DNA of 40,000 bases from NCBI GenBank assembly GCA_019918135.1, contig WBZZ01001350.1, positions 57,501 to 97,500 of the forward strand. The letters are read 5' to 3'. The position numbers were made by a program, and so were the translations under genes. Every line of letters starts with the position of its first letter. Within the stretch, counting starts at the first letter, position 1. Under the pieces are notes generated by a model that saw nothing but the letters and a program-made list of their open reading frames with translations, had not been told where the DNA came from and ran no database searches. Source of the stretch: Paulinella micropora (Eukaryota > Cercozoa > Imbricatea > Euglyphida > Paulinellidae). Shown one piece after another: positions 10,945 through 21,800 of this stretch.

Positions 10945-11370
10945 ATCAATATTTATATTGACATTTGGTAATATTTTAAATGCACAAAAGCAATATTAAT
11001 ATTGAAATGTATGCAATATTAATATTGCACAAAAGCAATATTAATATTGAAATGTATGCAATATTAATATTGCAAAAGATCAATATTAACATTGAAATAT
11101 ATGTAGTATTAATATTGCAAAAAGCAATATTAATATTAAAATGTATGCAATATTAATATTACAGAAAAGCAATATTAATGTTTAAATGTATGCAATATTA
11201 ATATTGCACAAAAGCAATATTAATATTGAAATGTATGGAATATTAATATTGCAGGAAAGCAATATTAATATTGAAATGTATGCAATATTAATATTGCAGA
11301 AAAGCAATCTTAATATTGATATGTATGCAATATTAACATTGCAGAAAGACAATATCAATATTGAAATTTA
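10945..11370. repeat. CAATATTAATATTG array filling an intron
   Basis: About twenty palindromic cores with spacers of the GCACAAAAG and AAATGTATG types lie between a donor at 10939 and an acceptor (atgttag) at 11394. The unit matches the array at 7690-8350. Short frames here (repeats of ILILQKSNINIEMYA) are translations of the repeat. Confidence 0.9.
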
Positions 11371-11394
11371 GTTTTATTTTTGTAACTATGTTAG

Positions 11395-11717
11395 ATCCTA
11401 TACACCTGGCTTTGAAATACGTGCTGGAGCAAGCTATCAAGAACAACACGCTGGATGACAACGACCGGCGTGCGCATTTGAATTTGTTTGCCTTGAGGCT
11501 GGCGACGATAAATCGACCCTTCCTGCTTCATGACATACCAGAACAAAGCTTAGCAGTGCTGAAGACCCAAGTGCAAGGACCCTGGCTACAGAGGAAACTC
11601 GCTCTCAGCTGGGTCGTTGAGCAGAGATGGTGTCCCAAGGCGTGGATCAAAGAAGAAGCGGCCGCCGCAGCCGCAATTTCATCTCTTCTCAGCACCCCTC
11701 CACAAGGTTCTTTCTTG

Positions 11718-11748
<31 letters not shown>

Positions 11749-11824
11749 GATCTCTCTCTCTCTCTCTCTTTTACTTACTTACTTACTTACTTACACAAAC
11801 TCACTCTCTCTCTGTCTCTCTCTT

Positions 11825-11880
<56 letters not shown>

Positions 11881-12807
11881 GCTGCACCTGCAGAAGAGTT
11901 CGAAGGAGAGTACGCCTTCGATGAGACCGGTCGATACAAGATAGTCTATGTACGAGAGATTTCTTCCCGGGACTCTGAAGAGATCGTCAAGCAGACAGAA
12001 GGATTTGCTCTTTGCATGTCGAGATCAAAGGAAGAAGACGAGCATGAAATCATCAAGGCGAAGTTCCACAAAATGCTCATGGATAACGTGGAAGCCTTCT
12101 ATGACGAGAACGCCGTACACCGAGCTCCGATCGACCTAGTAGGTAATTAAAAAATATAAAAATAAATCCATAATTACATTGCTTTTTTGCATTATTAATA
12201 TTGCTTTGCTGCAATATTAATATTGCCAAAAAAACAATATAAATATTGATATTAATGCAATATTGATATTACAAAAAGCAATATAAATATTGAAACTTAT
12301 GCAATCTTCATATTGCAAAAAAGCAATATAAGTATTGAGATTTATGCAATATTAATATTGCCAAAAAGCAATATAAATATTGCGATTGCAAACAATATAC
12401 ATATTTACATGTTGTCAATACTTATGTTTATACAAATGATGTTTATTTTTCCTGTAGTCAAATCCTTGATGGCTTTCGCAAGCTTCTACGACACGCTGAT
12501 TAACAAGGGTGTGTTCGCCAGGGTGGACATTTTTGGAAACGTCAAATGGGGAAATAACATCAACTTTGAGAAATTCCGGGAGCAAATCGATTCCAACGTG
12601 TGGTCCCAGGACCTATTCATGCTGGAACTCATTCCTGGTCACTCGCAACAAGATGTGTTGCCCAACATCCCGCCGTTTATTAAGAAGTGCCACCAGGGCA
12701 GTGTCAAGACCCGGCACGCGGACATAACGGAGTCGAGCAAGTACCACTTCGCGGCTCTCCAGGCGCCGCGCTACTGTATGCCTTTCCCGTACAAGATCGC
12801 AGGATGA
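11395..12807 (+). CDS. unrecognised multi-exon protein, three exons
   Basis: Three exons join in frame: 11395-11706, 11882-12142 and 12458-12807. The introns have GT...AG ends. The first (11707-11881) is a CT-rich microsatellite; the second (12143-12457) is filled with the AT palindrome repeat. The protein has helical N-terminal sequence (DPIHLALKYVLEQAIKNN), an alanine run, a charged region (RYKIVYVREISSRDSEE) and a C-terminal exon with LMAFASFYDTLINKGVF and VDIFGNVKWGNN. The frame stops with TGA just before a strong donor (gtaagtaac at 12811), which suggests either the true end or a base error. No domain is recognised. The joining of phases across both introns is the main support for a real gene. 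Confidence 0.6.
12143..12457. repeat. AT palindrome repeats within an intron
   Basis: The intron between 12142 and 12458 carries about ten CAATATTAATATTG-like or CAATATAAATATTG-like cores. The acceptor is tttcctgtag at 12457. There is no separate gene. Confidence 0.8.
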
Positions 12808-12864
12808 AAAGTAAGTAACATATATATATATGTATATGTATATATTAAACAAAAAGTTGAATGT

Positions 12865-13400
12865 TTCCAATATTCGTACTGATATTTTGCAATATTTATA
12901 TTGCTATGTTTCAATGTTTGCATTGATAGTTTGAAATATGTATATTGACATTGTGCACTATTTGTATTGATATTCTGCAATATTCATATTGATATTTTGC
13001 AATATTTGTATTACTGTGTTTCAATGTTTGTATTGATACTTTGCAATATTTATATTAACATTGTGCAATATTTGTACTGATATTTTGCAATATTTATATT
13101 GCTATGTTTCAATGTTTGTATTGATAGTTTGCAATATGTATATTGACATTGTGCAATATTTGTATTGATATTGTTCAATATTCGTATTGATATTTGGCAA
13201 TATTTGTATTGCTATGTTTCAATGTTTGTATTGATACTTTGCAATATTTACATTAACATTGTGCAATACTTGTATTGATATTTATATTGATATTGTGCAA
13301 TATTTATATTGCTATGTTTCAATATTTGTATTGATAGGTTCCAATATTTATATTGATATTTTGCAAAATTAGTATTGATATTCTGCAATATTTATATTGC
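12865..13400. repeat. AT repeat array, other orientation (GCAATATTTATATTG)
   Basis: Units of the type TTTGCAATATTTATATTGCTATGTTTCAATGTTTGTATTGATA alternate through about 530 bases, a longer compound period than elsewhere. The polarity is reversed relative to the arrays at 9940 and 13755. It fills the interval between the donor at 12811 and an acceptor (tttctctacag) at 13443. Confidence 0.85.
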
Positions 13401-13443
13401 TGTCATTATTGCAGTCTAACAAAACTCTTTGTTTTCTCTACAG

Positions 13444-13757
13444 CATTCGCGCTAGGGAGGGGAAGAAGAACCCCAATTCCCCGGCTGTGAGAGCCTACAA
13501 ACCTGATCTACAAATTGATGCAATATTAATATTGCTTTTGTGCAATATTAATATTGAAGATATTGAAATTGATGCAATATCAATATTGTGTTTTTGCAAT
13601 ATTTGTACTGATATTTTGCAATATTGATATTGTGCAATATCTATATTGATGTGTACTTTTATATTGATATGTACTTTTTTTTTTTTTCTTCCAGGCAAGA
13701 AACGCAAGCCTAGTCAGGCATGCGGTTCCGGTAAAGCGGTGAAGAAAGTGAAAAAAT
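13444..13757 (+). CDS. two small basic exon candidates
   Basis: An exon candidate at 13444-13486 follows tttctctacag and precedes gtgagag. A second starts at 13695 after a poly-T/ttccag acceptor and encodes, in one frame, a lysine-rich nuclear-localisation-like stretch (KKRKPSQ...VKKVKK). The phases do not join cleanly with each other or with 12807, so these could be decayed exons of the same gene. The intron between them (13487-13694) again contains AT palindrome repeats. Confidence 0.3.
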
Positions 13758-14100
13758 ATCAATATGTAGCATATCAATATAAATATTGCAACATGTCAAT
13801 ATAAAAATTGCAATATATCAACTTATAGATATTGCAACAATATTATCACTATAAATATTGCAATACATCAACATAAATATTGCCAAATATCAATATAAAT
13901 ATTCCGATATATCAACATATTTTCAATATAAATATTCACAGATAGCAATATAAATATTCCAACATATCAATATACATATTGCTCAATATCAATATAAATA
14001 TTGCCAAATATCAACATAAATATTGCCAAATATCGATATAAAGATGGTCAAATACCAAAATCAACATATCAAAATAAATATTGCAACATAATATTGATAA
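13755..14100. repeat. ATATCAATATAAATATTGC array
   Basis: Same unit as 9940-10380: near-palindromic cores every 22 bases or so. It lies between the basic exon candidate and the acceptor at 14176. Confidence 0.85.
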
Positions 14101-14176
14101 AATAAATTATTATAACATCGAGGAAAAGCTACGTATACTCGGTATTTATCCACGAGAAAAATTTACGAATCTATAG

Positions 14177-14506
14177 GTGTCAGCTGCTGCAATACATGTT
14201 GCAGGTCCAGGGTTGATGCGCAGGATGTTAGACACCGAATCTGACACAGATCATGAAGTGGGTGTGGATCGCGTTGTACAGGATTCAGTTTCCCTTGCAA
14301 GTACTCAAATGGGGGATGATTGTGACGAATTTCGTAGACCTAGATATACTCTTTCGCCTGTAACTACTGTGGCGCATGCAGTCTTGGATGATGTTGATGG
14401 CCTTGCACCGGATTTAGTTTCCCTTGCAACTACTCAAGTAGGGAATATCGATGATTATGATGAATTTCGTAGACCTAGAGATCCTGTTTCGCCTGCTACG
14501 CAAAAA
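14177..14506 (+). CDS. exon candidate with a duplicated ~38-residue motif
   Basis: After an acceptor-like tctatag the frame opens with VSAAAIHVAGPG and runs about 110 codons. Two related halves are visible: DSVSLASTQMGDDCDEFRRP and DLVSLATTQVGNIDDYDEFRRP, each followed by a SP-containing segment. The DNA of the two halves is also similar, so this is an internal duplication. It runs into AT repeat at 14506 without a clear donor. It may belong to the gene at 11395-12807 or to the SET-domain gene starting at 16359. No function is recognised. Confidence 0.45.
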
Positions 14507-14870
14507 AACAATATTAATATTGCAAAAAAGAAATATTAATATTGAAATTATGCATTAATATTGCCAAAAATCAATATTAATATTGAAATGTATGCAATAT
14601 TAATATTGCCAAAAGCAATAATAATATTGAAATGTATGCAATATTAATATTGCAAAAAAGAAATATTAATATTGAAATGTGTGCAATATTAATATTGCCA
14701 CAAAGCAATATTAATATTGACATGTGTGCAATATTAATATTTCAAAAAAGCAATATTAATATTGAAAATATTGACATTGATGCAATATTAATATTGCTAA
14801 AAAGCAATATTAATATTGACATTGATAAAATATTGAAATTGATGCAATATTAATATTGCAAAAAAAAAGC
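14505..14870. repeat. CAATATTAATATTG array
   Basis: The same palindromic unit as at 7690-8350 and 10945-11370, about fifteen cores with AAATGTATG and CCAAAAAG spacers, ending in a poly-A and an ATATAT run at 14887-14901. Confidence 0.9.
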
Positions 14871-15089
14871 AATATTTCAATTAAAATATATATATATATA
14901 TATTCCCCGGGACTTAGAGCTGGCGGATGCCTGGCCACCAGTGAGCAATATTGAAAAAAGGAGCAATCAATATCCATCGAAAAAAATATTGATTTTTTGT
15001 TTTAAAAAAGTATTGAAAGCTGAATTTTAGGTATCCGGTGCCACTAGGTGAGTCTTTTTAAGTTACACTGCCGGTCCAGCAGCAAAATC

Positions 15090-15165
15090 TGCTATATAAA
15101 ATCAATATTTTCAATATTAATATTGATTTTTGATCAATATTAATATTGATTTTAAAATCAATATG
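15090..15165. repeat. long AT foldback of ATTGAT/ATCAAT units
   Basis: ATATAAAATCAATATTTTCAATATTAATATTG is followed by TTTTTGATCAATATTAATATTGATTTTAAAATCAATAT. Several nested self-complementary choices exist, and the whole 75-base stretch can fold on itself. It is related in wording to the surrounding palindrome repeats. Confidence 0.7.
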
Positions 15166-15169
15166 TCGC

Positions 15170-15877
15170 ACTCCGGGTAGTGTTAGGTGGTGGCAAGTTA
15201 ACATTGCGAGGGTTTGTCTCAAACAAGTGCTGGTCTGGAACACATGCCAATTAACTTCGTTGCCCACCAACCGCATTCAATACGGTTCTTGGGATGGTTT
15301 GAACGGGTTCGTTCGGTGGTTAGTTGTGTGCGCGAGCGCCGGGCATTGCAACCTCAATCTTCGCTTCACATCCGTGTGTAGCACAGTGATATCGGGGTAA
15401 GGTGGGTAGATGCGGTGTATGTATCATGTTTGACACGGGGTCGTATGCGTACCGCTAATGGACAAATTTGTTAATATAGTATTTAGTCATATCGGCCTAT
15501 GCATGTTTTACATAGGTATTAATAGTTCTGGTTCTGGTGGCAGTCAGTTCCTTCATAGGACTGATCATTGCTTTACCTTTTATACTCAGCTGTAAGTTTA
15601 GGCGAGTAGTTAGTTTAATTTGATTGAGCCCGTGTCTGGTTCAGTTTCTTTCTGTCTAAATAAAGACCAAGTATCTCAAGTACAGAATGGGAACCCTCCC
15701 CCTGCAACCTACTAAAGTTACAACGGGTTATGAAGCCTTGGTGGTACTTCGTCTGCGTGGGCTCGGAGCTGGAGCTATGCTTCAAGCTGTGCAAGGGTGG
15801 AGGACCTCGAACAAGGGTATTGGAGGCTTATGTCCGTTGAGGATATGCCATTAGCTGCATCAGTACGCATCAGATAT

Positions 15878-15945
<68 letters not shown>

Positions 15946-16064
15946 CATTATTATTGCTTGGAGCTGCCTTGCGGGGGTGTCAGTAGAGCATATCGTCAAA
16001 TCTTCGTACTCCCCTCACGGGTGAGACGATGGAGGCACATGTGCAGAAATTGACTGAGAAGCAC

Positions 16065-16101
<37 letters not shown>

Positions 16102-16290
16102 GTTATTATTATGGAGACACATGTCCAGGATCTGGATCTGATGCTATAGTCTGAGGAAGCCTATTGTTATTATTATTATTATTATTATTATATACCATAG
16201 TTTAAAGAGGGGAGTATAGATACTAGCTTTAGTATAACTAGCTAGTGTGTGTGGCCTTCTATCAGTGAGCCTTTCTCTGTCCTTTTTTTT
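15170..16290. other. unassigned interval with TTA microsatellites
   Basis: No gene is supported. (TTA)n/(ATT)n runs lie at 15880-15955, 16063-16111 and 16164-16192. The stretch 15480-15800 looks like retroelement or UTR sequence (AATAAA at about 15659), but has no recognisable coding motif. Confidence 0.5.
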
Positions 16291-16358
16291 TTTGAGTGAT
16301 TCCCTCTAACGGGAAGCGCTGCCATTTTTTCATGTGTATTTCAAACTTTAGGTATGCC

Positions 16359-19336
16359 ATGCTGAGGGCTAGCAAGGCGCCGGTATATGTGGCACACCGT
16401 GGTGGTGGATACGGAGTCTTTGCTGATAAATACCTTCCTCCTTCTTTTCAGCTTGGGCTCCTCGAACCAGGAGGAAAGTCTTTACGTGCTGCAGATCATG
16501 CTGCATTTTCTGATCATTTCACTATGAAAATTGGGAGTTCCCTGCAAACAGGGATGCATCCAATTAAATTCATTAACGAATCGAGCAGGAATGCAATGCA
16601 TCTCATCAACTCTTCATCGCAAGGGTTCAACAAGCTCGACGAGGACACTTGCCGACCGAACGTGAAGGTAAATTATGTTAGTTGTTACATACATCCATGC
16701 AATGTAAGAGTTTTTGTTACGTGTGTTGTATTTTTTCTACAAATATTGTTGTAAATAATGTCAGGTCAGCAAGTGTACTCCTATTGTGACTGTCACCACC
16801 GCAATATCGAAAGATCAAGAGATTTTTCTCAGCTATGCGCCTAATCCAGACCTAGAGATAGCTACGCTGCCAAGCGATGCACATCCGGTCTGGTTGAAAG
16901 AGGCTGCCAAGGAAGGAGCTAAAATCCCAGTTTTCCTGTTCGAGACTGACATTGGTCATGTATGTTTCATCGTTCCTGAGAAAGAACATCCGCTTCCCCT
17001 TAAGTCAATTTCCTTGCTTCATGAAGCAAAGGTTGAACTTTTAGCGTCGGTCAGCAGTATTAGTTCTGATGGAAAGCAACCGCTCTCCAGGTCATCATCT
17101 ATTCCGCCGGAAAAAAAGAGGAAGCTTCTCGACAGCGTGTCCTCAATTTCAGATAGTCGCCGCACGCTTCTGCCCAGGGAAAGCTCGGACATTACAGTCA
17201 TCACAGAAAAATCAAGCTTGAGTGATGCACAGGTAAAAAATAAATAAATGAAAATTATTACTGAGAAGATTCTTTTTTACAGGCCGGTGTTCCTGACGTT
17301 GATGCTAACCTCGACAGCTGGAAACAGTCAGACAGTTCTACTGTCACTACAGGATATGATGTTAGTAGCTGCAGCAGCTCTAGACTATATCTTCCTACTG
17401 GCTCCATGGTAATTTTTTTTCTCTACCTGTCTATGTTCATGCTGGTTAATGTTCATAAGCGATCTTGTTTGCGTAGAACGTCGACGAAGAGTGTTCAGAT
17501 ACGGATTCAAACGGTGATGCTGCATCTATCAACCCTGGATTGCTTCCTCCTCTGGTCGGCGTGGACGATGCGGAATTATCCAACGAGCTTCGATTGAACT
17601 TCGACGAGCTTATGGAATCGAATGAGCTGTTGTATAACATCATGAGATTATCACCAATTCCTTACAGCAGACCACGTAAGAATCCAACGCGCCCCTACAC
17701 GATGAAAAGTCGCACGAAAGGTGCAGTGAAGCTTCAGAGACCGTCTGCGCTCCAAAAACTGTTGGGAATTACCTTCGCCGACTTGGACATGGAAGTTAAG
17801 TCTGTCTGCTGCAAAAAGTGGAAGTGTTATTCATTTATCGACACGCGTGATGTGCTTTACACGAGAGCGAAGAATGCGTCATCGTCTCTCAGTGAGCTTT
17901 ATTCTTGGGCAGCTTCGCAGCTTGAATCGTTTCAAACAAAAACTGGATCGTTTCAGTATATGTATTTAACGGAGGCTGTGTGCAAAGTAGCCTGGCAGCG
18001 TATCTACGGGATCGGTGATAAAGTTTTGTCGAGAGCACACAAACTTCTTGCAAATAACACGAAGGTTTTGACAAAAAGCTACTCAACCGTTCCTGAAACA
18101 GAAGATGTGGTAGCAGTATTACTCTGCGAGAAGTTCATGGAGAGTTACCCGGAGATATGCAGCGACGGAATATGGAGGATGCAAGAAATGGCTCAGGACG
18201 CAGGAGTCCAAAACTATGTTCGCGAGAATTGGAAAGATATGTGCCTTCGGTTTGGTTGTTCGAAACGAGTTGATCCAAATAATCCTCCGACAGACAATAC
18301 GATCAACAAAGTTTGGCGCATGGATTTTCCGCACGTCAAGTTTGTCAGAGGTATTATGCATATTTTCGTTATCATTACTTATTACAGGTTTGTTTTGCAG
18401 AAGGAGATTTCTCAAAATGCGAGATCTGCACAGAGCTTGCTGCTGATCATTCTAACGGTTTCAGGACTGAAGTAGAAGCTCAAGAATGGCGTCGCCGTAG
18501 CAGGCTTCATCACAAAATTCACAGGGCGTGCCGCGTTGCCAGCATGCAGCGCAAGAAGGCAGCACCAGCAGATTTTGCTGCCACAGTCATATCAGCCGAT
18601 ATGAAACCGCCAGTGAAGATCCCATCTTGCCGCCGCGCCGCGAAAGATTTCAAAGGAAAAATTGTGTTTCGCCTTTGCGTTGGAATCAATACCTGCTACA
18701 CTAACGATACGCATTTTATTCTGACGTACCTTGAAGGCGCGGTAGAACACGGCGCGAACAGCAACATTACTATGCTTGCCGCACTTTTACATTGGCAACT
18801 TTGGAACCCTCGCACAATGCAAGCGTGGAAATTATATCTTGAGTGGGACGGAGCTGGTGATAACACCGCGTGGGCGATGCTTGGTTTCCTTGGGCTCAAT
18901 GTCGTTGACAGAGGAATCCGTTTCCAAGTAGAGTCACATCGCAAGCCACCAGGGCACGGGCACGAGATGATCAGGAATTTCGAGTTATGGATATCGGGTG
19001 GAAGAGCACCTTCCTGACAACTAACATCGCTCAAGCGTTATTAAAGCTCATTCTTGCATTCAAGAAGCAGCACAAGAAGAGGCATGTGCTGGTTGTTCTC
19101 GGATGTAACTACGACTGGATGACTCATTTTAGCCCGTGTATGAACAAGAGTTTCAAAAACTACAACAAACCCTTGGCATATAGAATCACCAAGAAAGATC
19201 TGACGCTTTGCCGACTGTAGAGATCGCTACTTGGGGAGATGCACAGGATTTTTATGGAGTGCGTGATGATCCCAGAGGAGAACCGATCAATTTGTTTATC
19301 GGACGCCCCGGTAATAATATTATCTATCTTTCTCTT

Positions 19337-19367
<31 letters not shown>

Positions 19368-20469
19368 ATCTCTCTCTCTCTCTCTTTCTCTCGTTCTATC
19401 TATCTATCTCTCTCTCTCTATTTATGACAGCGACCGACATGCCTCCCAAGCTTCCAGTCGGCTACTTCGTCAATCCGCGCCTGAAGAAGGATATTCGTGC
19501 TTTGGCTACTAAATACCTAGGGCCGGATGAGCGAGCACATGTGGAGGAAATGTTAGCAGGTGGAAATTTGACCAGAGTAGAGGTGGATGGAGATTACTTC
19601 GAAGGCGGCCTGCCCGGCCGTCCTGCTCATATGTCCTGTGTCGATGCAAAAGGCAAGGAATGGAGAGCAGAATTTCGATTGATCGACGAGCTACCTGTAA
19701 ATTGGATGGAGTTGCCTCAAGAACGACAGGAGAAAATGAACGCACTTACGCGTTTGACCGATGAAGAGCTGCTGTCCTTACCACGCACTTATTTTGTTAA
19801 TGAAGGACGTCCTCCAGTTCACCCGAGATGGCGTGGTGCAAGACAGCTTACTAGCGAAGAAAAGCAGGAGCAGGATTTAGCATTTGGAAATGCTTCTGAG
19901 CCTTGGCGGAAAATTCTTACGTTGCTAAGATCGTCAGAGGAAAAAAAGCAATTTGCGTCCAAGCAAATGGTAGTTAGCGAATTGAAATCATGGATGAGAA
20001 TGCATGGTGTTGCAACGCAAAACTCCGATCGGAAACAGTTCAAGAAGGCAGAGCTTATTGAACAAGCGTGGAACCATTTCGAACGATGCGACTGTGGGTT
20101 CCCTGAGGAAGAAGAGCTTGGTGCTGCTCAGCCTGCAGAACCAGTGGCAGATTCAGAGGATGACTTATCTGATACTTCATCTGCCAGTTCATCAACTGAC
20201 TCATCGTCTGATCGATCTTCTGGTTCAGAGGAAGAAAAGCATAGTATTAGTTTTCTTCTTCTTCTTCTTCTTCTTCTTCTTCTTCTTCTTCTTCTTCTTC
20301 TTCTTCTTCTTGTTCTTCTCCTCCTTAACATGATGCTATCCATATTGTAGATGATTCAGATCGCTCCGAAGCAAGTTGGAGAATGCGTAACTCAGGAATC
20401 CGTTTGCGCGGACGTCGCCGCGCACGTCGTGCTGCGGGTGGACGTGGACGTGGACGTGGTCGTATGTGA
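16359..20469 (+). CDS. SET-domain / DUF7869-type transposase fusion, eight exons
   Basis: Exons 16359-16667, 16765-17232, 17283-17408, 17477-18350, 18401-19310, 19431-20243 and 20351-20469 join in phase across GT...AG introns of 50-120 bases, apart from two indels. The N-terminus is SET-like (GGGYGVFADKYLPP, FINESSRNA, NVKV, ISKDQEIFLSYA), a lysine methyltransferase fold. The middle has KCEICTE with following histidines, then VISADMKPP, LYLEWDGAGDN and GHGHE, matching DUF7869/RNase-H-like transposase cores. The C-terminal part has a SAP-like helical motif (SELKSWMRMHGV), an acidic Ser run and an RGRRRARRAAGGRGRGRGRM tail. Frameshifts occur at about 18967, within the GHGHE signature, and about 19205. 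Upstream exons are possible. The fold calls come from motif order; DNA mobilisation is inference. Confidence 0.6.
19311..19430 (+). other. CT-microsatellite intron
   Basis: GT...AG intron (gtaataat...tttatgacag) composed mostly of CT/CTAT repeats. Removing it joins FIGRP to MPPKLPVGYF in phase. A second repeat-bearing intron in this gene (20244-20350) holds a TTC run at 20254-20313. Confidence 0.75.
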
Positions 20470-20893
20470 TTATTTTTTTTGAAGGAATTTTTCTGGGTCC
20501 GACTTTTTTCATAATGGTTTTTGTCTAGGGCAACTGCAACTGTAACGCTTCTTCTAAAAACTGAAATTAGAAATTTGTTTAACTCTGATAATGCACCAGA
20601 ATCTGATGTGAAGCGTCCTCCCTCCGACCCATCCCCCCCCCACCCCCCCCCTCCCCCCTCTACGTACCAGCGTACGTCACAGCGGGCAAACAGAATTTTT
20701 TGAAGGTAAAACCATGTCTTAATATAGTAAAATGCTTAATATAAGCAAGAATAAACAGTAAAAGCAAATTCTGCATGTTCGGCATTGTTATCATCATAGA
20801 TTCATGGTAGCCGGGACTATGAAAAAGTAGAACAATTACCGTGTCGGACCGGTTCCTGCCCACCTCTGAAGATGAAGTTAAAGTGTATTACAA
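20470..20893. other. unassigned interval with poly-C tract
   Basis: A C-rich tract (20631-20659) sits in a short frame with a Pro-rich end. No gene can be supported. Probable 3' flanks of the two convergent genes. Confidence 0.4.
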
Positions 20894-21440
20894 TTAATAA
20901 AAACATATTTTAATATTATTTTTATATGTTCTGCAATCAGGGAATTCATTTCCTTTCATTTCCACACGTTTTTCAAAAAAATCCATATACTTCATCGAAA
21001 ATTTCGGAAAAAGGGATACCCCCAAGATTGTCGAATGTTTAGTTCTAGTAAACATGCTAGAAGACCGTTTTGGATAGAAAATCATGGTCAGAGGTTTTCT
21101 GGCGTTCCTCCTGCTTCCCAGATGGCTGGCCGGAAAGTGAAATCACGTTTAGCGAGGAATTGCCGCTACCGACACGCGAAACTGAATTTCGTTTGTTGGC
21201 TGGCTCGCTATGAGCATCCGAAGAGCTAGTAAACAAGCTAGAAGACCGTTTCTTGGATAGAAAATCATTATTACAGATTGTCTGGCGTTCCTCCTGCTTC
21301 CCAGCTGCCTGGCCGGAAAGTGAAATCACGTTTAGCGAGGAATTGCTGGGCAAAGCAGCAGAAAGCAAGGAGCCGTCATCATCTTTGCGTATTACCTCAC
21401 TCTGACGCTCAGGTTGCGTGTATTTGAGAAGCCAAGACAT
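20894..21440 (-). pseudogene. small Ser-rich protein with two tandem repeats
   Basis: The minus-strand frame starts MSWLLKYTQPERQSEVIRKD at 21440. Two copies of a roughly 60-residue unit follow, each with NSSLNVISLSGQ, GKQEERQ and DFLSK. In the second copy the frame is lost after DFLSK: the DNA reads ccaaaacggtct where the first copy has ccaagaaacggtct. The neighbouring frame continues with KRSSSMFTRTKHS and a tail ending at 20894. A small deletion therefore broke the gene, or is an assembly error. No family is recognised. It is divergent from the gene starting at 21801, with about 360 bases between them. Confidence 0.5.
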
Positions 21441-21800
21441 ACCTCAAATCTAGCACAAATCAACAGTGTTGTGTCACATACAAAGCCATTTTGGAATACC
21501 ATTGCACTCCGTTGGGAGCGTACACGCAGTGGCACCTTAAAAAAACACGAAAACAACAATTAAGTGACATAAATAATAAGTCAAACACTAGTACCTTGCG
21601 GTGCCTTGCGCCAGAGGCGCAGGCTTTGCTGTTCACCACTAGATAAGTCTAAAACAACCAAGAATGACAATGAGAGTCGCACCACGCACGTTAACGATAT
21701 GGGGAAAATATTTGCATCCACCGGTACAAATAGGCATTTCCCTCACATTTGAAAGTGCTCGCTTGAATCAGTCGGTTGTCGTCCGTAGGATCGCAACGTT

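Noticed and set aside
7690..14870. CRISPR-like array
   Set aside because: The repeats are short AT-rich palindromes with low-complexity repeated spacers, in intron-bearing DNA and without cas genes.
15687..15856. Frame MGTLPLQPTKVTTGYEALVV, possible start of a retroelement polyprotein
   Set aside because: Only 55 codons, ending before a TTA microsatellite, with no motif beyond it.
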